Shown here: positions 9,519 to 19,794 of the stretch, piece by piece
Layout of the letters: every line of letters begins with the position of its first letter
Numbering within the stretch: the first letter of the stretch is position 1
Made by a program: the position numbers and the translations under genes
Assembly (NCBI GenBank): GCA_022565795.1
Contig: JAIUMA010000006.1
Location: 1-64,000, forward strand
From: Balneolia bacterium
Lineage (GTDB): Bacteria; Bacteroidota; Rhodothermia; Balneolales; Cyclonatronaceae
Length of the DNA stretch: 64,000 bases
Direction of reading: 5' to 3'
Notes under the pieces: model-generated
What the model was told of the DNA's origin: nothing
Seen by the model: only the letters and a program-made list of their open reading frames with translations
The model's database searches: none

Positions 9519-10991
9519 ATGAGATACGCACTATTTGTTATCCTTGGCTTGTTCATGATTCCTGACCTTGCGCAGAGTCAGAACAGATTCGACGCCCTGC
9601 GGTTTTCAACACAATTCCCCGCCGGAGACGCCTTCACGCTTTCATCGGGAGGTTCGTCATCGGCGGCCTACACCGGCTACGGTTCAGCTCTTTTGAACCC
9701 TGCAACGCTTGGGATGGCTCAATCATCGAATTTTAATATCGGGCTTGGTCTTCGGGATGTAAATGAAGACGCTACCTATTTGGGGTCGACTGCATCATAC
9801 GACGACTCCCAGACTTCTTTTACCAACGTTGGTTTTGTGTATGCCTTTCCGACCGTGCAGGGAAGCCTGGTTTTTGGTGGTGGATACAATCAGATTGCTG
9901 ATTTCAACCGTGCCTACAGAATTAATGCGTTCAACGACCGCAGCTCGATAACAGACCTGTTTTTCGATAACGATTTCTATTTCGATACGGCATTCAATGC
10001 GTTTGCTATTGAAGAAGACGATTTTGGTCTATTCCCAATTTTCAGAGAAGGTTTAGACGCAAATTTCCTCGGGGTAGATCAAACGGCTACGGTTACCGAA
10101 TCAGGTCAGCTAGGCGAGTTTACCGTTGCCTTGGCTACAGAATTTGTTGAGGGCCTCTACGTTGGGGCTATGCTCGGCATTCCTGTGGGGTCGTATTCCT
10201 ATCGCCGTGATTTCCTGGAAAGAGATACACAGGGACTGTACGGACCAATTGAAACCTTTATCGGCGGTGAGCCATTTACAATTCCGGCTCCTGATAATGT
10301 GATTCTACGCGAAAGAATTGATGCCGATATTACTGGCTTTTCAGCCCGTGTTGGCGCTGTGTATCGTTTTCTGCCCCAGCTTAGCGTAGGTCTGAGCTAC
10401 TCATTGCCTACACAATACAACATTGAAGAAAGCTATTCTGTATTTATTCAGACCAGCTACGAGCAGGGCGGATCAGAGAGTGACGAATTCCGCGGAGAAA
10501 CATCATACAAAGTGAAAACCCCGTCACGCTTCAATATTGGCCTTGCTACTCATGATTTGCCGGTTAACTTTACGGCCTCCGTGGAGCGTGTTGGAAACAG
10601 CAGTATACAGTTCCGCGATTTTGGTGATCTTGGTCTGGAAGTTGCAGAAAATGACGCCATACGCGATGACTTCCGCGATGTGTTTAACATCAGATTAGGA
10701 GCCACGCTCAACATTTCCGAAACGATTCAGCCTTCCGTAGGATATGCGTTTTTACCTGCAGTGAGCCGCACCAACGATAATGATGTGCAGTTTGTAAGTG
10801 GAGGCGTTCGTATTGGTGTAAATCAAAACCTGAGCCTGGATTTTGGCCTGCAGTATGCCTTTTTTGATGATGACCAGGTTGTCTACGATTTCTTCGATTA
10901 TAACGCCATGGATGGCAGCTTTCAGTCAGAGACGGTTCGAAGTTCAGTCGACAGGTTCCATGCGGTACTTGGTGTAAACTTCAGATTTTAA
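9519..10991 (+). CDS. Outer-membrane beta-barrel protein (OmpP1/FadL-like)
   Basis: Predicted outer-membrane barrel. The ATG at 9519 gives a clean signal peptide ending near LAQSQ and 490 residues; an upstream TTG in the same frame would add 16 residues inside the terminator and is rejected. After the signal comes a Ser/Gly/Ala-rich stretch with SALLNPATLGMA, typical of Bacteroidota OmpP1/FadL-type proteins, where an N-terminal plug precedes the barrel. Alternating amphipathic strands continue to a C-terminal Phe (NFRF). A role in uptake of hydrophobic compounds is the family expectation, not shown here. Confidence 0.72.
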   Translation: MRYALFVILGLFMIPDLAQSQNRFDALRFSTQFPAGDAFTLSSGGSSSAAYTGYGSALLNPATLGMAQSSNFNIGLGLRDVNEDATYLGSTASYDDSQTSFTNVGFVYAFPTVQGSLVFGGGYNQIADFNRAYRINAFNDRSSITDLFFDNDFYFDTAFNAFAIEEDDFGLFPIFREGLDANFLGVDQTATVTESGQLGEFTVALATEFVEGLYVGAMLGIPVGSYSYRRDFLERDTQGLYGPIETFIGGEPFTIPAPDNVILRERIDADITGFSARVGAVYRFLPQLSVGLSYSLPTQYNIEESYSVFIQTSYEQGGSESDEFRGETSYKVKTPSRFNIGLATHDLPVNFTASVERVGNSSIQFRDFGDLGLEVAENDAIRDDFRDVFNIRLGATLNISETIQPSVGYAFLPAVSRTNDNDVQFVSGGVRIGVNQNLSLDFGLQYAFFDDDQVVYDFFDYNAMDGSFQSETVRSSVDRFHAVLGVNFRF

Positions 10992-11026
10992 GACCCCGGG
11001 AATAATGTATTCGGGCTTGTAACTAT

Positions 11027-11062
11027 GAAGCCGACCCTTTTCGGAGGGCCGGCTTCTTTTTT
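11027..11062 (+). terminator. Rho-independent terminator
   Basis: GAAGCCGACCC (11027-11037) pairs with GGGCCGGCTTC (11046-11056) apart from one mismatch, followed by six T. It ends the outer-membrane protein transcript. Confidence 0.88.
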
Positions 11063-11110
11063 GTAATAGGTTATTTGTACTGTCGCTGTGCTATTTAGCT
11101 ACTCACTCTG

Positions 11111-12025
11111 TCAGGAGTGTTCTTCCTCGAACGTTTTCCGTTTCATCTCGGCATGCTTTTTAGGGTTTACGCTCAGAACGGCGCATTTCACCATTCGTGC
11201 AACGTTAGAAGTTGTGCTGCCGAGCATCAGGTAGTCGAGGCCTGTGCGCCCAATCGTAGACATCACAATTAAACTGTAGTGCTGTTCCTGCGTTTGTTTA
11301 AGCACGGCTTCATGAGCCGAGCGATTAGTGGTGATTACTTTAGTATGTACTTTGCCGGGGATACCGTCAAAGTGTGTTTTCGCGAGAATCTGAAGGTTCT
11401 CGAGTCGCATATCGTAAGTAGATTCAGCTTTGGCGAGCGAATCGAAGTTGTCATACATAACGGCGTGGAAAAGCTCGATATCGGCACCAGTCGCCTCCGC
11501 GAATGCTCGAGCCACCGGGAAGGCTGCTTTTGAGTTTTCCGAAAAGTCGGTGGTTACCAGAATGCGCTTTACCGGTGTGTAGGTTGTATGATCTTCCACA
11601 ATCATTACCGGCTTGTCTGCCATTCTAAGCACCTTCTCAGATACAGAACCCAGCAGGAAGCGTTTGAACCCGGTACGGCCATGCGTGCTCATGACAATTA
11701 AATCATACCCGGAGCTCATCTCTACAATGGCATGTGCGGGGTTACCAATCCCGATAAGGCTTTTTTCCAGTAAATGAGCATCTACGTGTTCCGCAGCAAG
11801 ATCATCGAGCCTTACTTTTATGCTCTCTTCAATATCGGTAAGGTTTTTCTGAGTTGCGGCTCCGGTGCTCATATAGTGGAAGCCGTCAAGATCTGTAATC
11901 GGAATGTAGGAGTGAAAAGGAGTAACGCTTCCGTTCATGGAAGTAGCAACCTCATTGGCGATATCCAGAGCTTTCTTGCTGAGGTCAGAAAAGTCTGTGG
12001 GTACAAGAATCTTAGGATTTTTCAT
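11111..12025 (-). CDS. Tandem universal stress protein
   Basis: Cytoplasmic protein of two UspA domains (about residues 1-145 and 150-290). Each has the nucleotide-binding signature: GRTGFKRFLLGSVSEKV in the first and GRTGLDYLMLGSTTSNV in the second, both of the G-2x-G-9x-G-S/T type, so ATP binding is expected in both halves. Family members act in stress survival by unknown partners. It is transcribed away from the DUF432-mscS pair, with a perfect inverted repeat in the shared upstream region. Confidence 0.93.
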   Translation of the reverse strand: MKNPKILVPTDFSDLSKKALDIANEVATSMNGSVTPFHSYIPITDLDGFHYMSTGAATQKNLTDIEESIKVRLDDLAAEHVDAHLLEKSLIGIGNPAHAIVEMSSGYDLIVMSTHGRTGFKRFLLGSVSEKVLRMADKPVMIVEDHTTYTPVKRILVTTDFSENSKAAFPVARAFAEATGADIELFHAVMYDNFDSLAKAESTYDMRLENLQILAKTHFDGIPGKVHTKVITTNRSAHEAVLKQTQEQHYSLIVMSTIGRTGLDYLMLGSTTSNVARMVKCAVLSVNPKKHAEMKRKTFEEEHS

Positions 12026-12110
12026 GGCTGACTCCTTTTATGAAAGAAAGAAATGATGGATAAGAACTCTACCGTAATTTGTGAAAAAAATGGAACATAC
12101 TCAACTTAAT

Positions 12111-12128
12111 TCTAATAGTAATATTAGA
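12111..12128. repeat. Perfect inverted repeat, possible operator
   Basis: TCTAATA (12111-12117), GTAA, TATTAGA (12122-12128) lies between the divergent stress-protein and DUF432-mscS genes. Its position suits a shared operator; no matching regulator is seen nearby. Confidence 0.4.
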
Positions 12129-12227
12129 TTTTTGTGTCCCGCTTTGGAATTACACATTAAATCGTAAATTGTGCACAGTGTACTTCCGGAACTAACTTTC
12201 AGCCAAAATATTAACGATACCAATTTT

Positions 12228-13094
12228 ATGATCTGGGGCGATTACAAGCTTAAGAAAAACCATGAGCTGGATCTCAGCATTAAAGACGTGCTGGATCTCC
12301 ACATAGCCAGAAAAGAGCAGGAGGTATGGATTTCGTATGAGCGGCTTTCAAGTATCTTCAGCGATACCGGTTCAGCTCCTGAAGTGCATACAGAAGCTGC
12401 TTCTGAAGCGCAACAGCAGACACACTTGCACGCCGACTCAATCACTGAGGAAATGCAGGATGAAATTATTCATGACCTTCCGGAGCGGGACTGGTCGCGT
12501 TGGGCACTTCGTTCGAAAAACCCTGAGCTGTCGTTAAAACCAGTATTTCCTGATCTATCTTTTATCGTAAGGCCCGATTACCCTTTCAGGCTTGCGCCTG
12601 GCGCTGAAGCCAAAATTTATACCCGAATTCCGCTGGCTATCGGTATCTACGATAAAACAGACGGGATGATTAAGCTTTGCGAGATTAATACCGTCGATAT
12701 GGTGCAGTCGTGGTTTGGTACGTTTGAAAACGGCGAATTGTGCTACTGGTTAAAAACTACGGCCAGCCAGATAGTACGAAATGAAATGTTTCGCGCTCAC
12801 CGCTGCTACTGCCCGGTTCATATCAAAAATAACTCATCGGAATTTCTCCATGTCGAGAAACTTTGCCTGCGCGTGGATCGTCTGTCAATTTTTGAACAGC
12901 AAAAAAAGCTCTGGTCGGATGAAATGAAGATTGTACATGAAGGCGGCGATAATTTCAGCGATTTGATCGTCTCCGGACAGCCGCCTGCTGAAGCTTCAAA
13001 TGCCAGGCTCATTTCCGGACCCAGAAATCCGGTCAAAAAGGGAATAGCTGAGCGTACCTTCAGATTACTCCACATGCCGTCACTTAAATTCTGA
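12228..13094 (+). CDS. DUF432 family protein
   Basis: Uncharacterised family that is often next to mechanosensitive channel genes, as here: mscS starts 30 bases after the stop. I chose ATG 12228, which puts the conserved IWGDYKL segment at the N-terminus and gives 288 residues; GTG 12171 in the same frame would add 19 residues and cannot be excluded. No signal peptide or membrane helix is visible, so a soluble partner or ligand sensor of the channel is plausible but unproven. A cluster of acidic and Gln residues (about 50-85) looks like a flexible insertion. Confidence 0.75.
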   Translation: MIWGDYKLKKNHELDLSIKDVLDLHIARKEQEVWISYERLSSIFSDTGSAPEVHTEAASEAQQQTHLHADSITEEMQDEIIHDLPERDWSRWALRSKNPELSLKPVFPDLSFIVRPDYPFRLAPGAEAKIYTRIPLAIGIYDKTDGMIKLCEINTVDMVQSWFGTFENGELCYWLKTTASQIVRNEMFRAHRCYCPVHIKNNSSEFLHVEKLCLRVDRLSIFEQQKKLWSDEMKIVHEGGDNFSDLIVSGQPPAEASNARLISGPRNPVKKGIAERTFRLLHMPSLKF

Positions 13095-13124
13095 TGCTCT
13101 TAAATCACATTACCGCCAGTTATC

Positions 13125-13970
13125 ATGTTTAGTTATCAAATTGAACCTGACCAAATAATAAGGGTGATCCTGCTTATGGCCATTGGCCTGCCGCTGCTGG
13201 GTCTGCTGAGAGGTCAGATACGAAAAATCATAACCGAGAAGTACAGCCCCCATTATGCTATGCTGATTGCGAAGACCTTCTTTTATGTGGGTTTTGCAAT
13301 CCTCTTTATTCTGGTGCTCCATGAGTTTGGTTTCAGTCTGGGGCCACTACTTGGTGCTGCGGGCATTTTGGGCGTGGCCATCGGATTTGCATCACAGACT
13401 AGTGTGTCGAACATCATAAGCGGCTTTTTCCTTATTGGAGAGAAGGCTTTTATAGTCGGAGATATTATCACGGTAAACAATACCACAGGGGTAGTGCTGT
13501 CGATTGATACGATGTCTGTGAAGATGCGTGCTTTCGATAACCACATGGTACGAATTCCAAACGAAATGATGCTGAAAAGCCAGGTAACCAACATTACACG
13601 CTATCCGATTCGTCGTGCAAGTATTAAGCTTTCTGTAGCCTATAAGGAAGATTTGGAAAAAGTGCGGAAAATTATAATTGATGTGGTGGATAAAAACAAG
13701 TTCGCGCTTCAGGAACCGGCATGTATGGTGCATTTCGATTCGTTTGCGAGTTCATCTATAGATATGAATCTTCGCGTCTGGTGCCAGAAGCAGCACTTTG
13801 TTGATATGACAACCAGCCTCAATTTTGAGATTAAGCGCCGTTTCGATCAGGAAGGCATCGAGATTCCTTATCCGCACCTTTCGCTTTATACCGGTGAAAA
13901 AACCAAGCCTTTACCTGTTGCGATGGCTAAAGACGATACTCCGGAAATGTTCAAATCTGATGAAAAGTAG
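13125..13970 (+). CDS. Small-conductance mechanosensitive channel (MscS family)
   Basis: Inner-membrane channel that opens under membrane tension and protects against osmotic down-shock. Three N-terminal helices are visible (about residues 10-30, 43-65 and 70-100); the last contains the Gly/Ala-rich pore pattern LGVAIGFASQTSVSNIISG. The beta domain (GEKAFIVGDIITV, then the RIPNEMM segment) and the C-terminal alpha/beta domain follow. The length of 281 residues is close to E. coli MscS. The gene follows a DUF432 gene in a probable two-gene operon. Confidence 0.95.
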   Translation: MFSYQIEPDQIIRVILLMAIGLPLLGLLRGQIRKIITEKYSPHYAMLIAKTFFYVGFAILFILVLHEFGFSLGPLLGAAGILGVAIGFASQTSVSNIISGFFLIGEKAFIVGDIITVNNTTGVVLSIDTMSVKMRAFDNHMVRIPNEMMLKSQVTNITRYPIRRASIKLSVAYKEDLEKVRKIIIDVVDKNKFALQEPACMVHFDSFASSSIDMNLRVWCQKQHFVDMTTSLNFEIKRRFDQEGIEIPYPHLSLYTGEKTKPLPVAMAKDDTPEMFKSDEK

Positions 13971-14023
13971 CGTGAAGAATTCAATAATCTATACCTAAAA
14001 CATAAACCCTGAGTGAGATCATC

Positions 14024-14332
14024 ATGATTTACGCGGTTACCGTACACATTGAAAAAGAGAGTGAGCACGCTTGGGTTGTCTGGATGAAAAGCAAACACAT
14101 CCCGGACGTGATGGCAACGGGTTTGTTTTTGAACTGCAGGATGATGCGTTCCGAGCTGGTGCTCCAAAAAGGCTACATCACCTACATGATGCATTATGAG
14201 CTGGCAGACAAAGAGAAGTTTAAAGAGTATGAGGATAAACATGCGGCCCGCCTTCGCAACGATGTGATCCTCAATTTCGACGGCCGCTTTATCGCCAGCC
14301 GCGATCTTCTCGAAATCACAGCCCGCTTTTAG
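14024..14332 (+). CDS. DUF4286 family protein
   Basis: A 102-residue soluble protein of a Bacteroidota family without known function. It begins with the typical MIYAVTVHIEKE strand, has W-VWMKSKHIPDVMATG after it, and ends in a segment around LRNDVILNFDGRFIASRD, giving a ferredoxin-like alpha/beta layout. It has its own spacing from mscS (53 bases) and is closed by a bidirectional terminator. Confidence 0.82.
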   Translation: MIYAVTVHIEKESEHAWVVWMKSKHIPDVMATGLFLNCRMMRSELVLQKGYITYMMHYELADKEKFKEYEDKHAARLRNDVILNFDGRFIASRDLLEITARF

Positions 14333-14361
14333 CTTATTCCTGATTTTGATCAACAGGCATA

Positions 14362-14400
14362 AAAAAAGGAATCCGCTCATTAAGATCGGATTCCTTTTTT
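14362..14400. terminator. Bidirectional terminator between convergent genes
   Basis: AAAAAAGGAATCCG (14362-14375) and CGGATTCCTTTTTT (14387-14400) form a perfect 14-bp stem with A and T tracts on both sides, serving the DUF4286 gene and the subtilase on the other strand. Confidence 0.92.
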
Positions 14401-14454
14401 AATTTCCTAAGCAGCTGCAGTACAGAGTACTGTTCACTGCTCACTGAAGTGCTG

Positions 14455-17400
14455 TTACTTAACCAGCATCATCTTTTGGGTTTGTGTGAACGAGCCTGCT
14501 GTCAACCTGTATAGGTAAACCCCGCTTGAGAGGCGTTCGGCATCGAAGGTGGCCATGTGGTAGCCCGCGCTTTGTTCGCCGTTTACAAGCGTAGCCACGC
14601 GCTGTCCCTGCACGTTAAATACTTCCAGGGTTACGTGTGCCGCCTCTGGTATAGCGTATTCAATCTGGGTAGTAGGGTTAAACGGGTTCGGATAGTTCTG
14701 GCTCAGCGCGAAGTCTGTTGGTACGTCCATGTCGGTATCCGACGAAGTGCTTGTTACAACATTCATCGTGAGCTGCACAACCCGCTGAGGAGTTCCCGGA
14801 TCATTAGTACTAATAATCATATCGGCCGTGTATTCACCCGGCTCAACAATCCCGCGGAAGCGAACGGTAATTTCGCGGATCTCGGCTGGTTCAAGTACGC
14901 CCTGACTCTGTACGAACAGAATCCATGAGGGTGTTGAGTCGAGGTCTTCGTCGGTTTCACGGGTTTCACCTGATTCAGCTGCGGCGGTTCCGGTCGCTCC
15001 CGGAGTCGTTTCCGAGAAGGAGACGCTGTATGAAAGATCGCTGCCACCTGCATTGCGGAACGTCATGGTCTCACTCACCATGCCATCAACCTCAACTTCA
15101 GCAAAAAGCTGATTGCGGTTCAAACGCAGATCCGGAGCTCCTGCTCCTTCACCGGTGAGGGCAATTTCGATTTCCGGATTATCCGGATCGTCGGTTTCCA
15201 GGATGATTGACGTATCGAGCAGGTCGTCTTCAGCCGGATTATAGGTGATGGACATGGTCACGCTTGAGAGCGCGGCAACTTCCATCTCTTCCGGAAAGCT
15301 GATTTCAACTGCAGGATTATCAACATTAATGGAGGTAATCCCAAGGGCTGCCCGTCCTTCATTGGTGAACTCAACATTAAGCGTTTCAGGGTAGTCGATA
15401 TATACCAGGCCAAAGTCGAGAACGTCTTCACTTAGCGTGATGTCCGGAGTTCCGCCTGTAGCCTCAATGGTTACGGGGATCTTCACAAACGGGTTTTCAA
15501 GATCGTTGTTTATGAAAACCATGCTGGTTTCATATATGCCGTTTACCAGGGATGAAGCATCAGCCGTGGCCGTTACTTCCACAGACTGACCAGGCTCGAT
15601 AACGGCTGTGTTTGGCGCTAAATCGAACCACTCAGGAAGACCAGACGAAATATTTACAGCCTTCATGCTCACGGTATAGTCCGAGTTGTAGGCTACCTGC
15701 AGCGCATCCGTTGCGTTATCAGCTTGTACGCCAACAGTGGCATGGTTAATATCACCACTCATATTAAGGTACTGAAAGGTGATGTTTCCGGATTCAGAAA
15801 GTATCGCCTGGAACGTATATGACGTATTCTCAGCATCACCGCTTCTGTATACATTGTTCCACTGTATGGTGAACGTGCCGGCGCTTTCATCATAAGCGGT
15901 GAATACTCCACCGCCGTTATCTTCAGAAATGACCAGGTTAGTCCAGAACGGGGCTATCAAATCACGCGGGAGGGCCGAGTTGTTCGGCAGCGGGACGTTG
16001 TTTGGGGAACCTGTTGTCTGGATGGTGCGGAATGAGGCAAAACCATTTATGGCGATGCCAATAGATTCCTTCATTTCACCATAGAACGGGAAATCAAACG
16101 GAAGTTCTGCAACGGCATGTCCGTTGCTTAGATTGGCAAACTCAAGCTCTTCACCAGACTCAGATATGTCGATCCAGCTAAAGGTGAGTCCCTGGAGCTC
16201 CTCATCATCGAACCAATAGTAGCCGAAGTTATCCGGGCCGCCTGCGCCAAAAAGTACGGGATTGCCGGATTCTGTGCCGTCAGCTTGTTCCGTAAGGCTG
16301 AATCGCTCGTCGAGTGCATTAACAGGGTTTCCTGCACGAAGAGCTTCTTCACTCATGCGTGTAGGAACGACATAGCGCAGCGTACCGCTTCCGTTGTTTG
16401 TAACGGTGAAGGTATAATCCTGCGTAGCGTCGAGCTCGATTTCATCAGTGATAGATGCGATAGATATATCGATTTCAGAAGGGGAATCGGTGGTAGCTGT
16501 TACGATGTTGCTAACATCGGCTTCATTTCCAAAAACGTCTATTGCGCGAATGGCAAAGTAGTACTGAGTCTCAGGCTCCAGTCCGCGAACGAAATAGCTC
16601 TCTTCGTTACCGGCAGCCTGCGGGCGTGGTATACCATCAACAAGTTCAGCAGCATCAAAATTAGAATCGGAGATGGGCTCTGTACTGAAACGAATCTCGT
16701 AAGAGCCGGCACGGCCTTCAGTACCGGAGTTGCCCGGGGCGGTCCAGCTTAACGAGGCGAACGTTTGTCCGGCAACATCGACACTTAAGTCGGAAATAGT
16801 TGCCGGTGGTAGGCCGTCGTCTACAAGTACTGAGTTTGCAGCATTAACACGGCCGCCTGAAATGGAGATATTTTCAAAAGCAGGTAGCACATCTACGCCT
16901 TCCATAATGCGGTCACGTATAAAGTGATAATCGGCATCGGGGTTTGCAGAAAGAATAAGCCCTGCTATACCGGCCACGATAGGAGAGGCCATTGATGTAC
17001 CGGTAAGGTAGGTATAGGTGTTGTTTCTGGCTGTAGAGGCGATTTGAGTGCCCGGCGCAAAAACGTGTACAGTTTCTGCACCAAAGCATGAACCCGCGTT
17101 TCTGGTATCGAATCGTGTAGAGTTTCCTACGGAGAAAACGTTATCGAAATCGCGCATCAGGTTGGCTGGATACACATTCAGGATATCGTTATTGTTGTTG
17201 GAGTTTCCGGCAGAGGTGATGAAAAAGTGACCGGCTTCCTGTGCAGCTTCCATCATGGCTACATATGCAGGCGGTGGTCCCGCTGATGTTGGCGTTTGAG
17301 TACCGTAGCTGTTGTTGGAGATCATCGCACCGTTCTCGATAGCAAACCCAAGACCCTGAACGATTGCAGTCTGCGGACAACCGTTGTTGCCGCAAACGCG

Positions 17401-18180
17401 TATGGCCATAATTTGGGCATTCCACATGGTTCCGGCAACGCCAATTCCATTATTGCCAACGGCTGCAACCGTACCGGCAACGTGCGTGCCGTGGCTCGAA
17501 CTTGCAAGATCCATAGGGTCAGTTACATCGCCACCGGCAAAATTTGCACCAAAGTGGCCTTCATCGTTTTGCCACATATTAGGAGCAAGGTCGGGATGCG
17601 TATAGTCGACTCCGGAGTCCAGAACTGCAATAACTACGTCGGAAGATCCTGTTTCCATAGCCCATGCCTGCTCTGCTGAGATATCGGCTCCCGGAGTACC
17701 GCCGGATTGGCCGGTATTTCTTTTCGCCCACTGCACTTCATAAAATTGATCGTTAGGGACGTTTCCATCATCGTCGAGAAGTCCCTGCTCACGCATCACG
17801 TCTTCTATGCTTTCTTCAATTACGTCTGGCAAATCGAAAACAATATCCGGCTGGATAAAGTCTACGGACGCATGGGAAGAAAAAGAGGTGATAACATCGT
17901 TCATGCCGCGGTCTCTGAAAGACCATACCTCTGCGTTAATTAAATCCAGATTAAATTCGTGTTCAGCGTTCATTTCCTGACGTATCTGGGCAATTTCAGC
18001 TGATTGAACACCGGGGTTAAACCGTATGATAACTCGATTGGGTATAAATTTGATTTCACCAAAACCTTCGATTTCCGAGGTCATGGTTTCGAACTCCTGC
18101 GCCTGAACCGGCTTTTCCGTAAAAAGAAACAGTCCCGTAAACACAAGAGCACCAATAATTAATGGTACTATTTTGTTCAT
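14455..18180 (-). CDS. Secreted subtilisin-like protease with T9SS sorting domain
   Basis: Extracellular S8 serine protease of 1241 residues. A signal peptide (to about VQAQ, residue 28) and a propeptide-like region precede the catalytic domain with Asp188 (VLDSGVD), His230 (HGTHVAG) and Ser396 (GTSMASP). Then come a fibronectin-III domain (about 455-560), a beta-rich domain containing an IAINGFASF segment, two choice-of-anchor/HYDIN-like Ig domains, and the C-terminal T9SS type A signal ([17 protein letters not shown] through KMMLVK). The T9SS signal predicts export across the outer membrane and surface attachment or release. It is transcribed divergently from the curli operon and is a paralogue of the protease at the other end of that operon. 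Confidence 0.95.
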   Translation of the reverse strand: MNKIVPLIIGALVFTGLFLFTEKPVQAQEFETMTSEIEGFGEIKFIPNRVIIRFNPGVQSAEIAQIRQEMNAEHEFNLDLINAEVWSFRDRGMNDVITSFSSHASVDFIQPDIVFDLPDVIEESIEDVMREQGLLDDDGNVPNDQFYEVQWAKRNTGQSGGTPGADISAEQAWAMETGSSDVVIAVLDSGVDYTHPDLAPNMWQNDEGHFGANFAGGDVTDPMDLASSSHGTHVAGTVAAVGNNGIGVAGTMWNAQIMAIRVCGNNGCPQTAIVQGLGFAIENGAMISNNSYGTQTPTSAGPPPAYVAMMEAAQEAGHFFITSAGNSNNNNDILNVYPANLMRDFDNVFSVGNSTRFDTRNAGSCFGAETVHVFAPGTQIASTARNNTYTYLTGTSMASPIVAGIAGLILSANPDADYHFIRDRIMEGVDVLPAFENISISGGRVNAANSVLVDDGLPPATISDLSVDVAGQTFASLSWTAPGNSGTEGRAGSYEIRFSTEPISDSNFDAAELVDGIPRPQAAGNEESYFVRGLEPETQYYFAIRAIDVFGNEADVSNIVTATTDSPSEIDISIASITDEIELDATQDYTFTVTNNGSGTLRYVVPTRMSEEALRAGNPVNALDERFSLTEQADGTESGNPVLFGAGGPDNFGYYWFDDEELQGLTFSWIDISESGEELEFANLSNGHAVAELPFDFPFYGEMKESIGIAINGFASFRTIQTTGSPNNVPLPNNSALPRDLIAPFWTNLVISEDNGGGVFTAYDESAGTFTIQWNNVYRSGDAENTSYTFQAILSESGNITFQYLNMSGDINHATVGVQADNATDALQVAYNSDYTVSMKAVNISSGLPEWFDLAPNTAVIEPGQSVEVTATADASSLVNGIYETSMVFINNDLENPFVKIPVTIEATGGTPDITLSEDVLDFGLVYIDYPETLNVEFTNEGRAALGITSINVDNPAVEISFPEEMEVAALSSVTMSITYNPAEDDLLDTSIILETDDPDNPEIEIALTGEGAGAPDLRLNRNQLFAEVEVDGMVSETMTFRNAGGSDLSYSVSFSETTPGATGTAAAESGETRETDEDLDSTPSWILFVQSQGVLEPAEIREITVRFRGIVEPGEYTADMIISTNDPGTPQRVVQLTMNVVTSTSSDTDMDVPTDFALSQNYPNPFNPTTQIEYAIPEAAHVTLEVFNVQGQRVATLVNGEQSAGYHMATFDAERLSSGVYLYRLTAGSFTQTQKMMLVK

Positions 18181-18641
18181 CTTGTAGATATTGTTAGAGT
18201 TAGATATAGATTAGTAGGGAGTAAAAATACCATTATGAGTTGCCTTATCCAAAAAGCACCGCAACAACTCCGGGATTTTAACGAGTCGTAAAAAAGTATA
18301 AACATGAAAACGAAAAAGCGGAGGCGAAATGCCTACTGGTTTAAGGAAATGTTAGGTTAAATTTGTCTAACACTTCTTTCAGAAGGCAAAATAATAAAAA
18401 ATATTAATGTCATATCATGCTGCGATTCATAGCTTTAGAAGCTAAACAATCGATTGAATTTATTCCCACATTATAATTTCTTTAGCATGCTTGAGACTTA
18501 ATATTAAGCTTTTAAATTAATGTCGCAACAAGAAATGATCGCACCTTTACTCACAAAATCATCACAAAAAAAATCTTAGGCTATACTAAGAAAACACGAG
18601 TTCGCAATCAGAACTCTATTCGACTTGTTGAATTTAGCTCA
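18181..18641. promoter_or_regulatory. Divergent control region of subtilase and curli operon
   Basis: 461 AT-rich bases without a gene. Near the curli side are two inverted repeats: CTTAG-GCTATA-CTAAG (18575-18590) and GAGTTC-GCAATCA-GAACTC (18598-18616), the second 25 bases before the csgE start. They could be operator sites or leader hairpins. No CsgD-like regulator gene is near. I could not fix a -33/-7 promoter pair with confidence. Confidence 0.45.
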
Positions 18642-19358
18642 ATGAAAACATTTGCACTTATATCCATTGCAATTTTTATCGCCAGCTCGTCTGCAGTAGC
18701 TCAGCAGAGCGCAGGATGTGAATATAACTATGAAATTTTCGAGAGCAATCAAACTGTTAGTGTTGAAGATTTAGCTGAATTCTTTGGCAGTCTTTCATTT
18801 TCTGAGATTATAAGAGAGTCTAATGCTGAAGTGCTAAATGAAGACGGCGTGATTCCTGCAGGCGTTCAAATTCAGGTTCCGATGAATATAGCCAGATATA
18901 ATTCAGGAGATATGCCTCTTGAGTATGCGCTTGACAATCCTTACTGCGATCCGGACGAGGATGAAGACACCATGGAAGCTTTCAGAAGAGCGTTTGAATC
19001 GCTTGTAAACGAGGAGCAGGGTGCTGCTGTCCAGCAACAGCAGCAGGAAAGGCAGTTAATTATGGAAGTAGATGGTATGATTTATGATGAAACTATGAGC
19101 AAAATAGGTCGTGATTTCTATGATGTGTTCTACACTTACTGGCAGTCTCCTCCCGATGCATATAATTACTCTATTGTAGTTTCAGAGCAGCCGGCACCGG
19201 GCATGGGAACAATCGTGAGCATTCGGGTAAATGATCATTTAATGTTTAACACACGTCTGCAGCCCCGCTTCGATTTTATTGAAGAAGTCGGGCGTCAGGC
19301 TGTGCAGGTTACCTATAACTTTCTTCAGAACGGGCAGTATCAACAACAGATTTATTAA
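18642..19358 (+). CDS. csgE: CsgE-like curli assembly protein with LysM-like N-terminal domain
   Basis: Periplasmic factor that in curli systems guides subunits to the CsgG pore. The C-terminal half (about residues 140-235) is clearly CsgE: SKIGRDFYDVFYTYW, then SEQPAPGMGTIVSIRVND and FNTRLQPRFDFIEEVG. E. coli CsgE is only about 130 residues; this protein has 238. Its N-terminal half, after the signal peptide (to about AVAQ), resembles a degenerate LysM domain (SVEDLAEFFG, then IIRESNAEVL, then VIPAGVQIQVPMN) and is followed by a Gln-rich linker. The start ATG gives a good signal peptide. csgF begins 2 bases after the stop. Confidence 0.9.
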   Translation: MKTFALISIAIFIASSSAVAQQSAGCEYNYEIFESNQTVSVEDLAEFFGSLSFSEIIRESNAEVLNEDGVIPAGVQIQVPMNIARYNSGDMPLEYALDNPYCDPDEDEDTMEAFRRAFESLVNEEQGAAVQQQQQERQLIMEVDGMIYDETMSKIGRDFYDVFYTYWQSPPDAYNYSIVVSEQPAPGMGTIVSIRVNDHLMFNTRLQPRFDFIEEVGRQAVQVTYNFLQNGQYQQQIY

Positions 19359-19360
19359 AT

Positions 19361-19789
19361 ATGAAATCAAGATTTTTGCTAACGTTATTTAGTATAGTAG
19401 CACTGTTTTTTTTCTTTACAGTACAGGAGGTAAAGGCGCAACAAATGGTGTACAGACCACTTAATCCGGCCTTTGGTGGGAACCCCGGCAATTATGGCTG
19501 GATGCTTCAAAGCGCCAATGCGCAAAATCGTTTTTCAGCTACAACAGGAGCGGGGTTTCAGCGTGATCCGCTTGCTGATTTTCAGGCATCTTTGCAGAGA
19601 CAAATTTTGTCGCAGCTTACGCGCGATATTGTGAATCAGCAGTTTGGTGAAGACGGTGAAGTAAGCGAAAGAAGGTTCGACTTTGGTGAGTTCTCCATAG
19701 AGGTGGTTCCCGGGCTCGATGGAGTGGATATTCTAATTACGAATATCTTAACAGGCGATCAAACAACGGTTTCAATTCCGAGCTTCTGA
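19361..19789 (+). CDS. csgF: CsgF curli assembly protein
   Basis: In known curli systems CsgF plugs into the CsgG channel at the cell surface and helps the nucleator. The 142-residue protein has a signal peptide (to about VKAQ) and the diagnostic mature N-terminus MVYRPLNPAFGGNPGNYGW followed by MLQSANAQN, the part that inserts into CsgG in E. coli. The C-terminal strands (FSIEVVPGLDG, then TGDQTTVSIP) also fit. Two bases after csgE and five bases before csgG. Confidence 0.94.
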   Translation: MKSRFLLTLFSIVALFFFFTVQEVKAQQMVYRPLNPAFGGNPGNYGWMLQSANAQNRFSATTGAGFQRDPLADFQASLQRQILSQLTRDIVNQQFGEDGEVSERRFDFGEFSIEVVPGLDGVDILITNILTGDQTTVSIPSF

Positions 19790-19794
19790 AACAT

